Assembly (NCBI GenBank): GCA_027730885.1
Contig: JAQCHM010000052.1
Location: 1 to 12,358 of the forward strand
Reading direction: 5' to 3'
Length of the DNA stretch: 12,358 nt
Origin: Actinomycetota bacterium
Lineage (GTDB): Bacteria > Actinomycetota > Acidimicrobiia > Acidimicrobiales > SZUA-35
The notes below the pieces were generated by a model. It worked only from the letters and a program-made list of their open reading frames with translations, did not search any database and was not told the origin of the DNA. This document shows positions 1 through 6,935 of the stretch, piece after piece (within the stretch, counting starts at the first letter, position 1; each line of letters starts with the position of its first letter). The translations under genes and the position numbers were made by a program.

Positions 1-1
1 G

Positions 2-745
2 GCGGGCGAACGAGACTCGCTTGCCGATGTTCTACCGAGCTCCGACTACGAGTCCTCCGACACGTTCCAGGACGTCGACCACGCCGCCGAGTTGCTCGCC
101 GACCTGATCGAAGCCGCCGCGGTCGCACGTCCCGGGCAGCCGATCGATTTGGCCGCCCACTCGCTGGGTGGGGTGGTCGCCCGACGGGCCGTCGAACTCC
201 TGGATCAACGAGGTCGGTTGGGCGAGGGGCCAGACGCTCTCCCTGTAGCTGTCGTGCTCACCATCGGCTCGCCCCATCAGGGCGCTGATCTGGCAGCGGC
301 TGCGGTGGCCATCGAGGGGACGCCCACCGCGATGCTGGTCGATCAGCTCACCGAGTACCGAGGGGCAGTTTCGGTGCATCAGCTCGCCGGCGCCGGGTCG
401 ATCGCGTTGCCGTCACCCCGCGATCCGCCTCCCGGAGTGGTCGCGGTGTCGGTGGCCGCCGCCACCGACCTGATCGTCGGCGCCGAACACGCCATCTGGC
501 CTGGCGCGGACAATGTGTTGGTATCCCCCGGATCGGCAGCCGGGGAGGGCGATGACGGCGGTTCGGTGCACAGCTCGCTGCCTGGACGGCACGAGGTCCA
601 GGAGGCACTGGCCCGGGCCGCCGGCGGTCTCCGGCAGCGCTGTGCCGCGCTGGCTGACGTGGTCACTTCGACCCTCGCGGCACGCGGAATCTCCACGGTC
701 GAAGATCTCGCTACCGCGCTCCTCGGGATCGATCGGTTCCTGTAG
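2..745 (+). CDS. Lipase-like alpha/beta hydrolase, 5'-truncated by window edge
   Basis: The frame is open from the first bases of the window to a TAG stop, giving 247 visible codons, so the true start lies upstream. An internal TTG at 92 is not convincing as a start because homologous-looking sequence (a YESSDTFQD stretch) precedes it. A nucleophile elbow AHSLGG is visible, with Ser encoded at 161-163. A later Asp in ATDLIV (467-469) and a His in VHSSLPG (569-571) complete a plausible Ser-Asp-His triad in the right order. This fits secreted or membrane-linked lipase/esterase families related to PGAP1-like hydrolases. The substrate cannot be told, and a signal peptide cannot be judged because the N-terminus is missing. 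The gene is followed by the rpsB leader and is probably a separate transcription unit. Hydrolase fold: fairly sure. Exact activity: unknown. Confidence 0.75.
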   Translation, partial: AGERDSLADVLPSSDYESSDTFQDVDHAAELLADLIEAAAVARPGQPIDLAAHSLGGVVARRAVELLDQRGRLGEGPDALPVAVVLTIGSPHQGADLAAAAVAIEGTPTAMLVDQLTEYRGAVSVHQLAGAGSIALPSPRDPPPGVVAVSVAAATDLIVGAEHAIWPGADNVLVSPGSAAGEGDDGGSVHSSLPGRHEVQEALARAAGGLRQRCAALADVVTSTLAARGISTVEDLATALLGIDRFL

Positions 746-765
746 GCCGTCCCACCCGATAGCCT
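737..765 (+). promoter_or_regulatory. Candidate promoter for rpsB-tsf
   Basis: A TAGCCT box at 760-765 matches the actinobacterial -10 pattern TANNNT. A weak -35 (TTCCTG, 737-742) lies 17 bases upstream, overlapping the end of the hydrolase gene. Initiation about 7 bases downstream would give a leader of roughly 170 nt before rpsB. The -35 is poor and the call rests mainly on the -10 box and on the need for a promoter in this gap. Confidence 0.35.
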
Positions 766-805
766 GTACCACGGTCCGCTAACCGCAGTCCGATTCCGTA
801 CCTCT

Positions 806-856
806 ACTCATCACCCCTCAAGACTCATCACCCGTCAAGACTCATCACCCCTCAAG
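806..856 (+). repeat. Three tandem 17-bp repeats in the rpsB leader
   Basis: The unit ACTCATCACCCCTCAAG occurs three times head to tail at 806-822, 823-839 and 840-856. The first and third copies are identical and the middle one differs by a single base (CCCG for CCCC). The period is not a multiple of three and no gene covers the array, so it is noncoding. It lies between the candidate promoter and the rpsB ribosome binding site, inside the likely 5' UTR. Function is unknown: it may be a leader RNA element, protein binding sites, or a neutral minisatellite. Confidence 0.9.
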
Positions 857-880
857 CACTGACCGTCTCGCAGTTCCGGT

Positions 881-905
881 CGCTTCGGGCTCCTTGCCCC
901 GAGCG
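881..905 (+). promoter_or_regulatory. Weak hairpin in the rpsB leader
   Basis: The arms 881-889 (CGCTTCGGG) and 897-905 (CCCCGAGCG) can pair over nine positions with one mismatch and one wobble, around a 7-nt loop (CTCCTTG). The loop contains CTCCT, complementary to the AGGAG ribosome binding site of rpsB at 930-934. S2 represses its own mRNA through leader RNA in gammaproteobacteria; an analogous role here is only inference. Confidence 0.3.
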
Positions 906-929
906 CGCGAACGGTATCCGCTCAACCGT

Positions 930-934
930 AGGAG
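930..934 (+). promoter_or_regulatory. Shine-Dalgarno site fixing the rpsB start
   Basis: AGGAG sits 7 bases before the ATG at 942. This selects that codon over the more upstream in-frame start near 894, which would add 16 residues not seen in S2, and over the internal ATG at 960. Confidence 0.8.
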
Positions 935-941
935 AATCCCG

Positions 942-1871
942 ATGACCGCTGTCGTCACCATGAAGCAGCTACTCGACTCTGGCGTCCACTTCGGACACCA
1001 GACCCGCCGCTGGAACCCGAAGATGAAGCGGTTCATCCACGGCGAGCAGGGTGGTATCTACATCATCGACCTGGTCGAGACCCTGCGCCGGGTCGAGAAG
1101 GCATACATCTTCGTTCGCGACACCGTCGCCAACGGTGGCACCGTGCTCTTCGTCGGCACCAAGAAGCAGGCCCAGGAGGCCATCCGTCTGAACGCCAACT
1201 CCGTCGGCATGCCCTACGTAAATCAGCGTTGGCTCGGTGGCATGCTCACCAACTACCAGACGATCTCCAAGCGGGTGGGCAAGCTGCTCGAGTACGAGCG
1301 CATGCGGGCCTCCGGCGAGTTCGAAGAGATGCCCAAGAAGGAAGCGCTCCGGTACACCCGTGAGCTCGAGAAGCTCGACCGCAACATCGGTGGGGTGAAG
1401 ACCATGGCTAAACAGCCCGACGTGGTCTTCGTGCTCGACACCATCAAGGAACACATCGCGGTGACCGAGGCCCGGAAGTTGGGAATCCCGATCGTGGCCG
1501 TGGTCGACACCAACTGCGATCCTGATCTCATCACGTTCCCGATCCCGGGCAACGACGACGCCATTCGCTCGGCCCAGCTCATGAGTCGGGTCATCGCCGA
1601 GGCGATCGCTGAAGGCAAGATCATGCGGGCCGGTCGTCTCGGTGTCCCCACCGAGGTGGCACGTACGCCCGAGCAAGAAGCCGAACACGCCGCCCTCCAG
1701 GCCGCAGCCCGAGAGGAAGCCCTTGCCGAGGCTGCCGCCCGTGAAGCACGGGTCGCCGCCGCGCAGGCCGCCGCGGCCGAAGGAGCAGCTGAGGCCGCCG
1801 AGGATGCTGCTGAGGTTGCCGTCGAAACCGCTGAGGCTCCCGTGGCTGCAGCTGCAGCCGACGAGAGCTGA
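942..1871 (+). CDS. rpsB: 30S ribosomal protein S2
   Basis: This encodes a 309-residue S2, a late-assembling protein of the small ribosomal subunit. The family signature is plain near the N-terminus (GVHFGHQTRRWNPKMKRFI), followed by the NQRWLGGMLTNY segment and the ITFPIPGNDDAIRS segment near the end of the conserved core. The start at 942 gives MTAVVTMKQLL, which lines up with the usual MATVSMRDML-type N-terminus. S2 is commonly about 230-270 residues. Here the core ends near residue 236 and a tail of about 70 residues follows, very rich in Ala and Glu and probably a charged helix or disordered. The gene heads an operon with tsf, 56 bases downstream, the pairing seen across bacteria. Its long leader with repeats suggests leader-level control, though that is not shown. 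Confidence 0.98.
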   Translation: MTAVVTMKQLLDSGVHFGHQTRRWNPKMKRFIHGEQGGIYIIDLVETLRRVEKAYIFVRDTVANGGTVLFVGTKKQAQEAIRLNANSVGMPYVNQRWLGGMLTNYQTISKRVGKLLEYERMRASGEFEEMPKKEALRYTRELEKLDRNIGGVKTMAKQPDVVFVLDTIKEHIAVTEARKLGIPIVAVVDTNCDPDLITFPIPGNDDAIRSAQLMSRVIAEAIAEGKIMRAGRLGVPTEVARTPEQEAEHAALQAAAREEALAEAAAREARVAAAQAAAAEGAAEAAEDAAEVAVETAEAPVAAAAADES

Positions 1872-1927
1872 TTCGATCCGACCAGACACCAAGTACGCCA
1901 GCAAACGAACACAGGGAACGAACAGTC

Positions 1928-2707
1928 ATGGCTGACTTCAGCGCGAAAGACGTACAAGAGCTCCGCAAATCGACCGGCGCGGGCATGATGGACGCCAAGA
2001 AGGCGTTGGTCGAAGCGGGGGGCGACTTCGAGGCCGCCACCCAGCTCCTACGCGAGCGTGGCCTGGCCAAGGCGCTCACCCGAACCGATCGCGACAACAG
2101 CGAAGGTGTTGTCGCCATCGCATCCGACGCCACTGGTGCCTCGATGGTCCAGCTCAAGTCCGAGACCGACTTCTCGGCGAAGTCCGAGGCGTTCACGACC
2201 CTTGCCCAGGATCTCGCCAACGTCGTGCTCGCCGAGGGCGTCGATGCGGTCTCCGAGAAGCAGTCGACACTCGAGGATCTGCAGCTCGAGATCAAGGAGA
2301 ACATCGAGATCGGCCGAGTGGCACGCTTCGAGGCGGTCGAAGGCCGGATCATCGATGCTTACCTCCACGGCGGTGGCCGGGCCGGCGTGCTCATCGAGGG
2401 TGAAGGCATCAGTGCCGAGGTCCTGCACGAGCTTGCCCTGCACATCGCGTTCGCCAAGCCCCGGTTCCTCACACGTGACGAGGTACCGGCCGACGAGGTG
2501 GCGAAGGAAGAAGCTGCGCTGCTCGAGATCACGAAGATCGAGGGCAAGCCCGAGGCTGCGTGGGCCAAGATCGTCGAGGGTCGGGTGAACTCCTGGCTCG
2601 GCGAGATGGTGTTGCTCGAGCAGGGTCTCTTCGGTGACAAGGAAAGAGTCTCGGACAAGATCGGCACGGGGAAGATCACCCGGTTCGCGCTGGCAATGAT
2701 CGGCTGA
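1928..2707 (+). CDS. tsf: Elongation factor Ts
   Basis: This encodes a 259-residue EF-Ts, the nucleotide exchange factor that releases GDP from EF-Tu in the cytoplasm. The N-terminal UBA-like domain is clear (residues about 1-55, with VQELRKSTGAGMMDAKKAL). It is followed by the exchange motif SETDFSAKSEAF, whose Asp81 and Phe82 correspond to the TDF residues that enter EF-Tu; the usual TDFVARN is relaxed here to TDFSAKS. The dimerisation/core segment (YLHGGGRAGVLIEGEG, then LALHIAF) follows. Length is intermediate between the short Thermus type and the 283-residue E. coli type. An AGGGA at 1913-1917 lies 10 bases upstream of the ATG. The gene is probably co-transcribed with rpsB. Confidence 0.97.
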   Translation: MADFSAKDVQELRKSTGAGMMDAKKALVEAGGDFEAATQLLRERGLAKALTRTDRDNSEGVVAIASDATGASMVQLKSETDFSAKSEAFTTLAQDLANVVLAEGVDAVSEKQSTLEDLQLEIKENIEIGRVARFEAVEGRIIDAYLHGGGRAGVLIEGEGISAEVLHELALHIAFAKPRFLTRDEVPADEVAKEEAALLEITKIEGKPEAAWAKIVEGRVNSWLGEMVLLEQGLFGDKERVSDKIGTGKITRFALAMIG

Positions 2708-2777
2708 GCGTCGATCACCTGGCACAATCTCTCGAGTTCGTGCTCTCAGCGGGAGCGCTTCCGACACCAGGAGAACG

Positions 2778-3503
2778 ATGACCGACCAGAGCCCCATCAA
2801 GTGGACGCGTATTCTCCTCAAGCTCTCCGGGGAGGCGTTCGCGGGCGCGAAGGGTTTCGGTCTGGATGCCGAGATCCTGAGCAAGATCGCTGACGACATC
2901 GTCGAGGCTCATGACCTCGGCGTCGAGGTGGCCGTCGTGGTCGGTGGCGGCAACTTCTGGCGGGGAGCGGGAGCCGGCGGCGGACTCGACCGGGCCCAAG
3001 CCGACTACATGGGCATGCTGGCCACGGTGATGAACGCTCTGGCGCTCCAGGATGTACTCGAACAGAAGGGCCTGCCGACCCGTACCCAGTCCGCCATTCG
3101 GATGCCCCAGGTGGCCGAGGAGTACATCCGTCGGAGAGCCATACGTCACCTCGAGAAGGGTCGCGTGGTGATCTTCGCCGCCGGTACAGGGAATCCTTTC
3201 TTCACCACCGACACCACCGCCGCTCTCCGAGCCGTCGAGATTGACGCCGGGGTGCTGCTCAAGGGCACCCACGGCGGGGTCGACGGCATCTATACCGCGG
3301 ACCCTCGATCCAATCCCGACGCCGAGAAGATCGACCATCTGAGCTATCTCGAGGTGCTGAACAAGGAGCTGAGGGTGATGGACTCGACGGCGATCACGCA
3401 CTGCATGGAGCACCACATGCCCATCGTCGTGTTCGAGCTGATGGGGGACGGAAACCTCCGCGGCCTGCTCCAAGGTCAGTCCATCGGTACGCTGGTTTCA
3501 TGA
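2778..3503 (+). CDS. pyrH: UMP kinase
   Basis: This encodes a 241-residue bacterial UMP kinase of the amino acid kinase fold. It phosphorylates UMP to UDP with ATP in de novo pyrimidine synthesis and is normally hexameric and allosterically controlled by GTP and UTP. Visible motifs are the N-terminal RILLKLSGEAF (residues about 11-21), the glycine-rich VVVGGGNFWRGA loop near residues 54-65, MGMLATVMNALALQD, and the nucleotide-binding segment GTGNPFFTTDTTAALRA starting at residue 136. LLKGTHGGVDGIYTADP and DSTAITHCMEH follow. AGGAG at 2769-2773 is only 4 bases from the ATG, a short but workable spacing. The stop overlaps the frr start as ATGA. It lies 70 bases after tsf in the usual conserved order. 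Confidence 0.97.
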   Translation: MTDQSPIKWTRILLKLSGEAFAGAKGFGLDAEILSKIADDIVEAHDLGVEVAVVVGGGNFWRGAGAGGGLDRAQADYMGMLATVMNALALQDVLEQKGLPTRTQSAIRMPQVAEEYIRRRAIRHLEKGRVVIFAAGTGNPFFTTDTTAALRAVEIDAGVLLKGTHGGVDGIYTADPRSNPDAEKIDHLSYLEVLNKELRVMDSTAITHCMEHHMPIVVFELMGDGNLRGLLQGQSIGTLVS

Positions 3504-4066
3504 GTGAGCTGACGGACCTGGTTCTCGAAGAGGCGAAAGAACGGATGGACAAGGCCATCGCGCACACGCGGGCCGAGTTCTCCGGCGTTCGCAGCGGTCG
3601 CGCCGCACCGGCATTGGTCGAGCGCCTCACCGTCGAGGCCTACGGTGTCGAGGTCAGGCTCCTCGAGATCACGTCGATCTCGGTCCCTGAGGCCCGGCAG
3701 CTCCTGATCGCTCCTCACGACCCGGCCAACCTCGGCGCCATCGAGCGAGCCATCCGCAACTCTGACCTCGGGCTCTCCCCGTCGAGCGACGGCCGCGCGC
3801 TCCGGCTCAACTTCCCACCCCTCACCGAGGAGCGCCGACGAGATCTCGTCCGCCTGGTGAAGAGCATGGCCGAAGATGGTCGTGTCGCCATTCGCAACAT
3901 CCGCCGGGAGTCCCGCAAAGAACTCGAGAGCCTGGAGAAGGACAGCCAGATGTCCGAGGACGAGTTGAAACGGGCCGAGGAGCAGCTCGACAAGCTCACG
4001 CAGCGGTCAGAGGCCGACATCGACGCGGCGTTACACGGTAAAGAAGAGGAACTTCTCGAGGTCTAG
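3500..4066 (+). CDS. frr: Ribosome recycling factor
   Basis: This encodes a 188-residue RRF, which with EF-G splits the post-termination ribosome; the usual length is about 185. The start ATG overlaps the pyrH stop (ATGA) and has no good Shine-Dalgarno sequence of its own, so translational coupling to pyrH is likely. Motifs include the first long helix with EFSGVRSGRAAPAL (residues about 25-38), the beta domain with LEITSISVPEARQLLIAPHDP and the hinge to LNFPPLTEERRRDLV. The C-terminal helix IRNIRRESRKELESLEKD completes the three-helix bundle. Nothing is missing and identification is secure. Confidence 0.97.
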   Translation: MSELTDLVLEEAKERMDKAIAHTRAEFSGVRSGRAAPALVERLTVEAYGVEVRLLEITSISVPEARQLLIAPHDPANLGAIERAIRNSDLGLSPSSDGRALRLNFPPLTEERRRDLVRLVKSMAEDGRVAIRNIRRESRKELESLEKDSQMSEDELKRAEEQLDKLTQRSEADIDAALHGKEEELLEV

Positions 4067-4124
4067 AGTCGGCGCGAGTTCGCACGACCCCCAGATCTCT
4101 GGCATACGCAGGAAGGCGAGCGCT

Positions 4125-5693
4125 ATGGCAAACGAAGCACACGAGCCCAGCGGAACCGGCGCCGACGACATCTTCGCGATGTTCGAGCCGCCACCTGAAG
4201 TGGACCCCAACAAGTTCGGACCGGTGCCGATCGTCAATGCCGACCTGGCGGATGGTCTTGTTGCAGGCGGTCTTGTTGCAGGCTCGACCAGCGTTGACGA
4301 CGTGCTCGACATCGACAGTGCCGAACGTGATGCTCGTGCCGGTGCCCTTTCGGCCAGCCCCAGCAGTGGTATCCATCCCGATGAGTTCATCGGGTTCGCG
4401 CCCCGGCTCGAGCCGGTCGCGGTCGGATCGGTCGGTCCCGACGAACCGACGGCTGCGCCTCGCCCGAACGCGGACCTGACGTCGCTCACCGGAACCGACG
4501 CGCTTGCGTCTGAGGTCGGACTTCCACATTGGACCGAGCCGGCGACCGGGCAGGTGCCTCGAGTGGTAGCGCCGGACAATGACGGCTGGATCGAGTTGGC
4601 CGGCCCCCGATGGAAGGGCGAAGGTCCCGACTGGGCCGATGACGACATCGCCAGCGTGTTCGGTGCTTCGGGGCTCACAACCGACGCGGGGCTGTCCGAT
4701 CTTGGTGTCTCGGATCTCGGGTTCCCGGACGGGCTGCCATCCGAAGATCCTGTCATCATCGACGACGAGGGCAATCTTCACGGACTCATTCCGCCGGGTG
4801 CCGGCGCTCCGCAGCGACCCCAGGTACGCCCACGGCCCCGTGTCGAGGCCGTGCCGTCGGGTGAGCGCAACATTCCCCAGGCGATCATGGTGGGTATCGT
4901 CCTGGCCGCGGTCGCGCTCATGGCCTTCCGGCTGGGCAACCTCTATGCATTGGGTCTCATCGCGGTTGCGGCCCTGTTCGGCTCGGTCGAGCTCTTCGAC
5001 ACCATGCGTCGGGCTGGTGTACACCCGGCCACCTTGTTGGGCGTCGTCGCCTCCGTCGGCTTCCCGCTCGCCGTCTATTGGAAGGGGCAGCAGGCCTTCC
5101 CCCTCATGGTCGGCCTGGTCGTCGTGTTCGGCGCGCTCTGGTATCTGAGCGGCGCGGACACTCACCGTCCGGCCCTCAATCTCGGCCTGACGTTCCTCGG
5201 CGTCTCATGGGTCGGCTGCATGGCTGCCTTCGGGGCGATGTTGCTGAACCTGCCCGACGGGAGATCCACGATCGTGGCCGCCATCGTGGTCACGGTCGCG
5301 TCGGACACCGCCGCGTTGGCCGGCGGAAAGGCGTTCGGAGGGCACTCGTTCCATCCGGCCAGTCCCAGCAAGACCTGGGAAGGAACCATCGTCGGCTTCG
5401 TTGCTGCCGTCGTTGCCGGCGTCGTGATGGGGGTCTATGGAGTGTCCCCGTTCAGTGACAACCTGATCCACGCCGCCCTGCTCGGTGTGGTGGGTGGTGT
5501 GCTCGCCCCACTCGGGGATCTCACCGAGTCGATGGTCAAACGTGATCTTGGCGTCAAGGACATGGGCCGTCTGCTGCCGGGCCACGGCGGTGTGCTCGAC
5601 CGGGTCGACGGCCTGTTGTTCGTCCTGCCTGGCATCTACTACCTCACGCTGATCCTTGGTCTCGACCAGCTTGTGGCCACAGCCGGCCTGTAG
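4125..5693 (+). CDS. cdsA: Phosphatidate cytidylyltransferase with long acidic N-terminal extension
   Basis: CdsA makes CDP-diacylglycerol from phosphatidic acid and CTP in the membrane, the entry point to phospholipids. The C-terminal half, from about residue 248, is strongly hydrophobic with several membrane segments. It holds both hallmarks of the family: SPSKTWEG (residues 413-420) and the signature SMVKRDLGVKDMGRLLPGHG with following GVLDRVDG, from residue 469. The total length of 522 is far above the roughly 260-300 usual for bacterial CdsA. The excess is an N-terminal region of about 245 residues, rich in Asp, Pro, Gly and Ala with no hydrophobic segment, presumably cytoplasmic and disordered. 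Its frame is continuous, and AGGAAGG at 4110-4116 lies 8 bases before the ATG, so the long start is the best supported. dxr begins 3 bases after the stop. Enzyme call: secure. Role of the extension: unknown. Confidence 0.95.
   Translation: MANEAHEPSGTGADDIFAMFEPPPEVDPNKFGPVPIVNADLADGLVAGGLVAGSTSVDDVLDIDSAERDARAGALSASPSSGIHPDEFIGFAPRLEPVAVGSVGPDEPTAAPRPNADLTSLTGTDALASEVGLPHWTEPATGQVPRVVAPDNDGWIELAGPRWKGEGPDWADDDIASVFGASGLTTDAGLSDLGVSDLGFPDGLPSEDPVIIDDEGNLHGLIPPGAGAPQRPQVRPRPRVEAVPSGERNIPQAIMVGIVLAAVALMAFRLGNLYALGLIAVAALFGSVELFDTMRRAGVHPATLLGVVASVGFPLAVYWKGQQAFPLMVGLVVVFGALWYLSGADTHRPALNLGLTFLGVSWVGCMAAFGAMLLNLPDGRSTIVAAIVVTVASDTAALAGGKAFGGHSFHPASPSKTWEGTIVGFVAAVVAGVVMGVYGVSPFSDNLIHAALLGVVGGVLAPLGDLTESMVKRDLGVKDMGRLLPGHGGVLDRVDGLLFVLPGIYYLTLILGLDQLVATAGL
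4254..4283 (+). repeat. In-frame 15-bp tandem duplication in cdsA
   Basis: GGTCTTGTTGCAGGC is present twice, perfectly, back to back (4254-4268 and 4269-4283). It encodes GLVAG-GLVAG at residues 44-53 of the CdsA extension. Perfect identity suggests a recent slippage duplication that keeps the frame. Confidence 0.9.
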
Positions 5694-5696
5694 GCC

Positions 5697-6914
5697 GTGA
5701 GCATCGACATCGCCATCGCGGGCTCAACCGGCTCCATCGGTACCCAGTGCCTGCAAGTCATCGCCATGACCGGCGACACCTATCGCGTTGCGTCGTTGTC
5801 TGCCGGCTCCCAGGTTGACGCGCTGATTCGTCAGGCGAACGAGGTGCGACCTGATCTCGTCGTCATCGGTGACCCTGCGCTCGAGGAAAGACTTCGTGCG
5901 GGGGTCACGCCGGGCATCGAGGTTGCTTCGGGCTCCGACGCCATGGCCGAAGGTGCCCGGTCGGCCGATGTCACGGTCAACGGCATCGTGGGCTTCGCCG
6001 GGCTGGCGGTCACCCTCGCCTGCTTGACCGCCGGGCGGAGGTTGGCCCTCGCCAACAAGGAGTCGTTGATCGCCGCCGGGCCGATCGTGCAGCGGGCCCG
6101 TCGTACGCCTGGGGCCGAGCTCATCCCGGTCGATTCCGAGCATGCAGCGATCCACATGTGCCTCCGGGGACTCGGTGCAGGTGCGTCGGGCGGTCCACGT
6201 CGGGTGGCTCGGCTGCAGATCACCGCGTCCGGTGGTCCCTTCCGCGGCCGAACTTCCAGCGAGTTGCAGGCCGTGACGATCGCCGAGGCGTTGGCCCACC
6301 CGACCTGGTCCATGGGTCCGAAGATCACCATCGACTCGTCGACGCTCATGAACAAGGGCCTCGAGGTCATCGAGGCCAACGAGCTGTTCGGTATGCCGGC
6401 CGGCGACGCGGGGTTCGGCCTTTCGCTCGATGACATCGACGTGGTCGTACACCCTCAGTCGATCGTGCACTCGATGGTGACCCTGACCGACGGCGCGACG
6501 ATCGCTCAGCTCTCCCATCCCGACATGCGACTGCCCATCGGATACGCCCTGGCCTACCCGGACCGTTTGCCGGCGCCCTTCGGCGAGATCGACTGGTCCT
6601 CGCCGGGGCTGTTCTCGAACGGGACGCTCACCTTCGAGCCTCCTGACCGTCAGGCGTTCCCCTGCCTCGACCTCGCCTTCGAGGCCGCACGCGTCGGAGG
6701 AACCGCACCGGCCTGGCTGAACGCGGCGAACGAGGTGGCTGTGGCAGGATTCCTCAAGGAACAGATTCGTTGGGTCGACATTGCTCGGGTGAACGAATCG
6801 GTTCTGCAGGTCCACGATCGGGGAGCCGCCGACACGCTCGACGATGTTCTGGCCGCTGATCATGAAGCCCGGCGACGAGCCGACGAACTGCTTGCCGGCT
6901 GGAATTTGAACTGA
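5697..6914 (+). CDS. dxr: 1-deoxy-D-xylulose 5-phosphate reductoisomerase
   Basis: DXR converts DXP to 2-C-methyl-D-erythritol 4-phosphate using NADPH and a divalent metal, the first committed step of the MEP isoprenoid pathway. The NADPH-binding GSTGSIG lies at residues 9-15 and LANKESL around Lys121. The metal ligands are in PVDSEH (Asp146, Glu148), and substrate residues are His201 in HPTWSMG and Ser214, Asn219, Lys220 and Glu223 in DSSTLMNKGLEVIE. All match known E. coli positions with a near-constant offset. At 405 residues it is of normal length. The start is GTG, the first possible start after the cdsA stop (TAG GCC GTG), with no Shine-Dalgarno sequence, so reuse of ribosomes finishing cdsA is likely. 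A 5-bp stem (5684-5688 with 5693-5697) at the junction may mask the start. Confidence 0.97.
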   Translation: MSIDIAIAGSTGSIGTQCLQVIAMTGDTYRVASLSAGSQVDALIRQANEVRPDLVVIGDPALEERLRAGVTPGIEVASGSDAMAEGARSADVTVNGIVGFAGLAVTLACLTAGRRLALANKESLIAAGPIVQRARRTPGAELIPVDSEHAAIHMCLRGLGAGASGGPRRVARLQITASGGPFRGRTSSELQAVTIAEALAHPTWSMGPKITIDSSTLMNKGLEVIEANELFGMPAGDAGFGLSLDDIDVVVHPQSIVHSMVTLTDGATIAQLSHPDMRLPIGYALAYPDRLPAPFGEIDWSSPGLFSNGTLTFEPPDRQAFPCLDLAFEAARVGGTAPAWLNAANEVAVAGFLKEQIRWVDIARVNESVLQVHDRGAADTLDDVLAADHEARRRADELLAGWNLN

Positions 6915-6923
6915 AACTTCGAT

Positions 6924-6927
6924 GGAG
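6924..6927 (+). promoter_or_regulatory. Shine-Dalgarno site supporting a TTG start for rseP
   Basis: GGAG lies 8 bases before the TTG at 6936, and no ATG or GTG start in that frame lies between the dxr stop and this codon. This supports TTG as the true initiation codon. Confidence 0.6.
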
Positions 6928-6935
6928 ATTTCCTC

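Noticed and set aside
746..941. CRISPR array or mobile element from the tandem repeats
   Set aside because: The three 17-bp units are contiguous with no spacers, and there are no terminal inverted repeats or transposase nearby.
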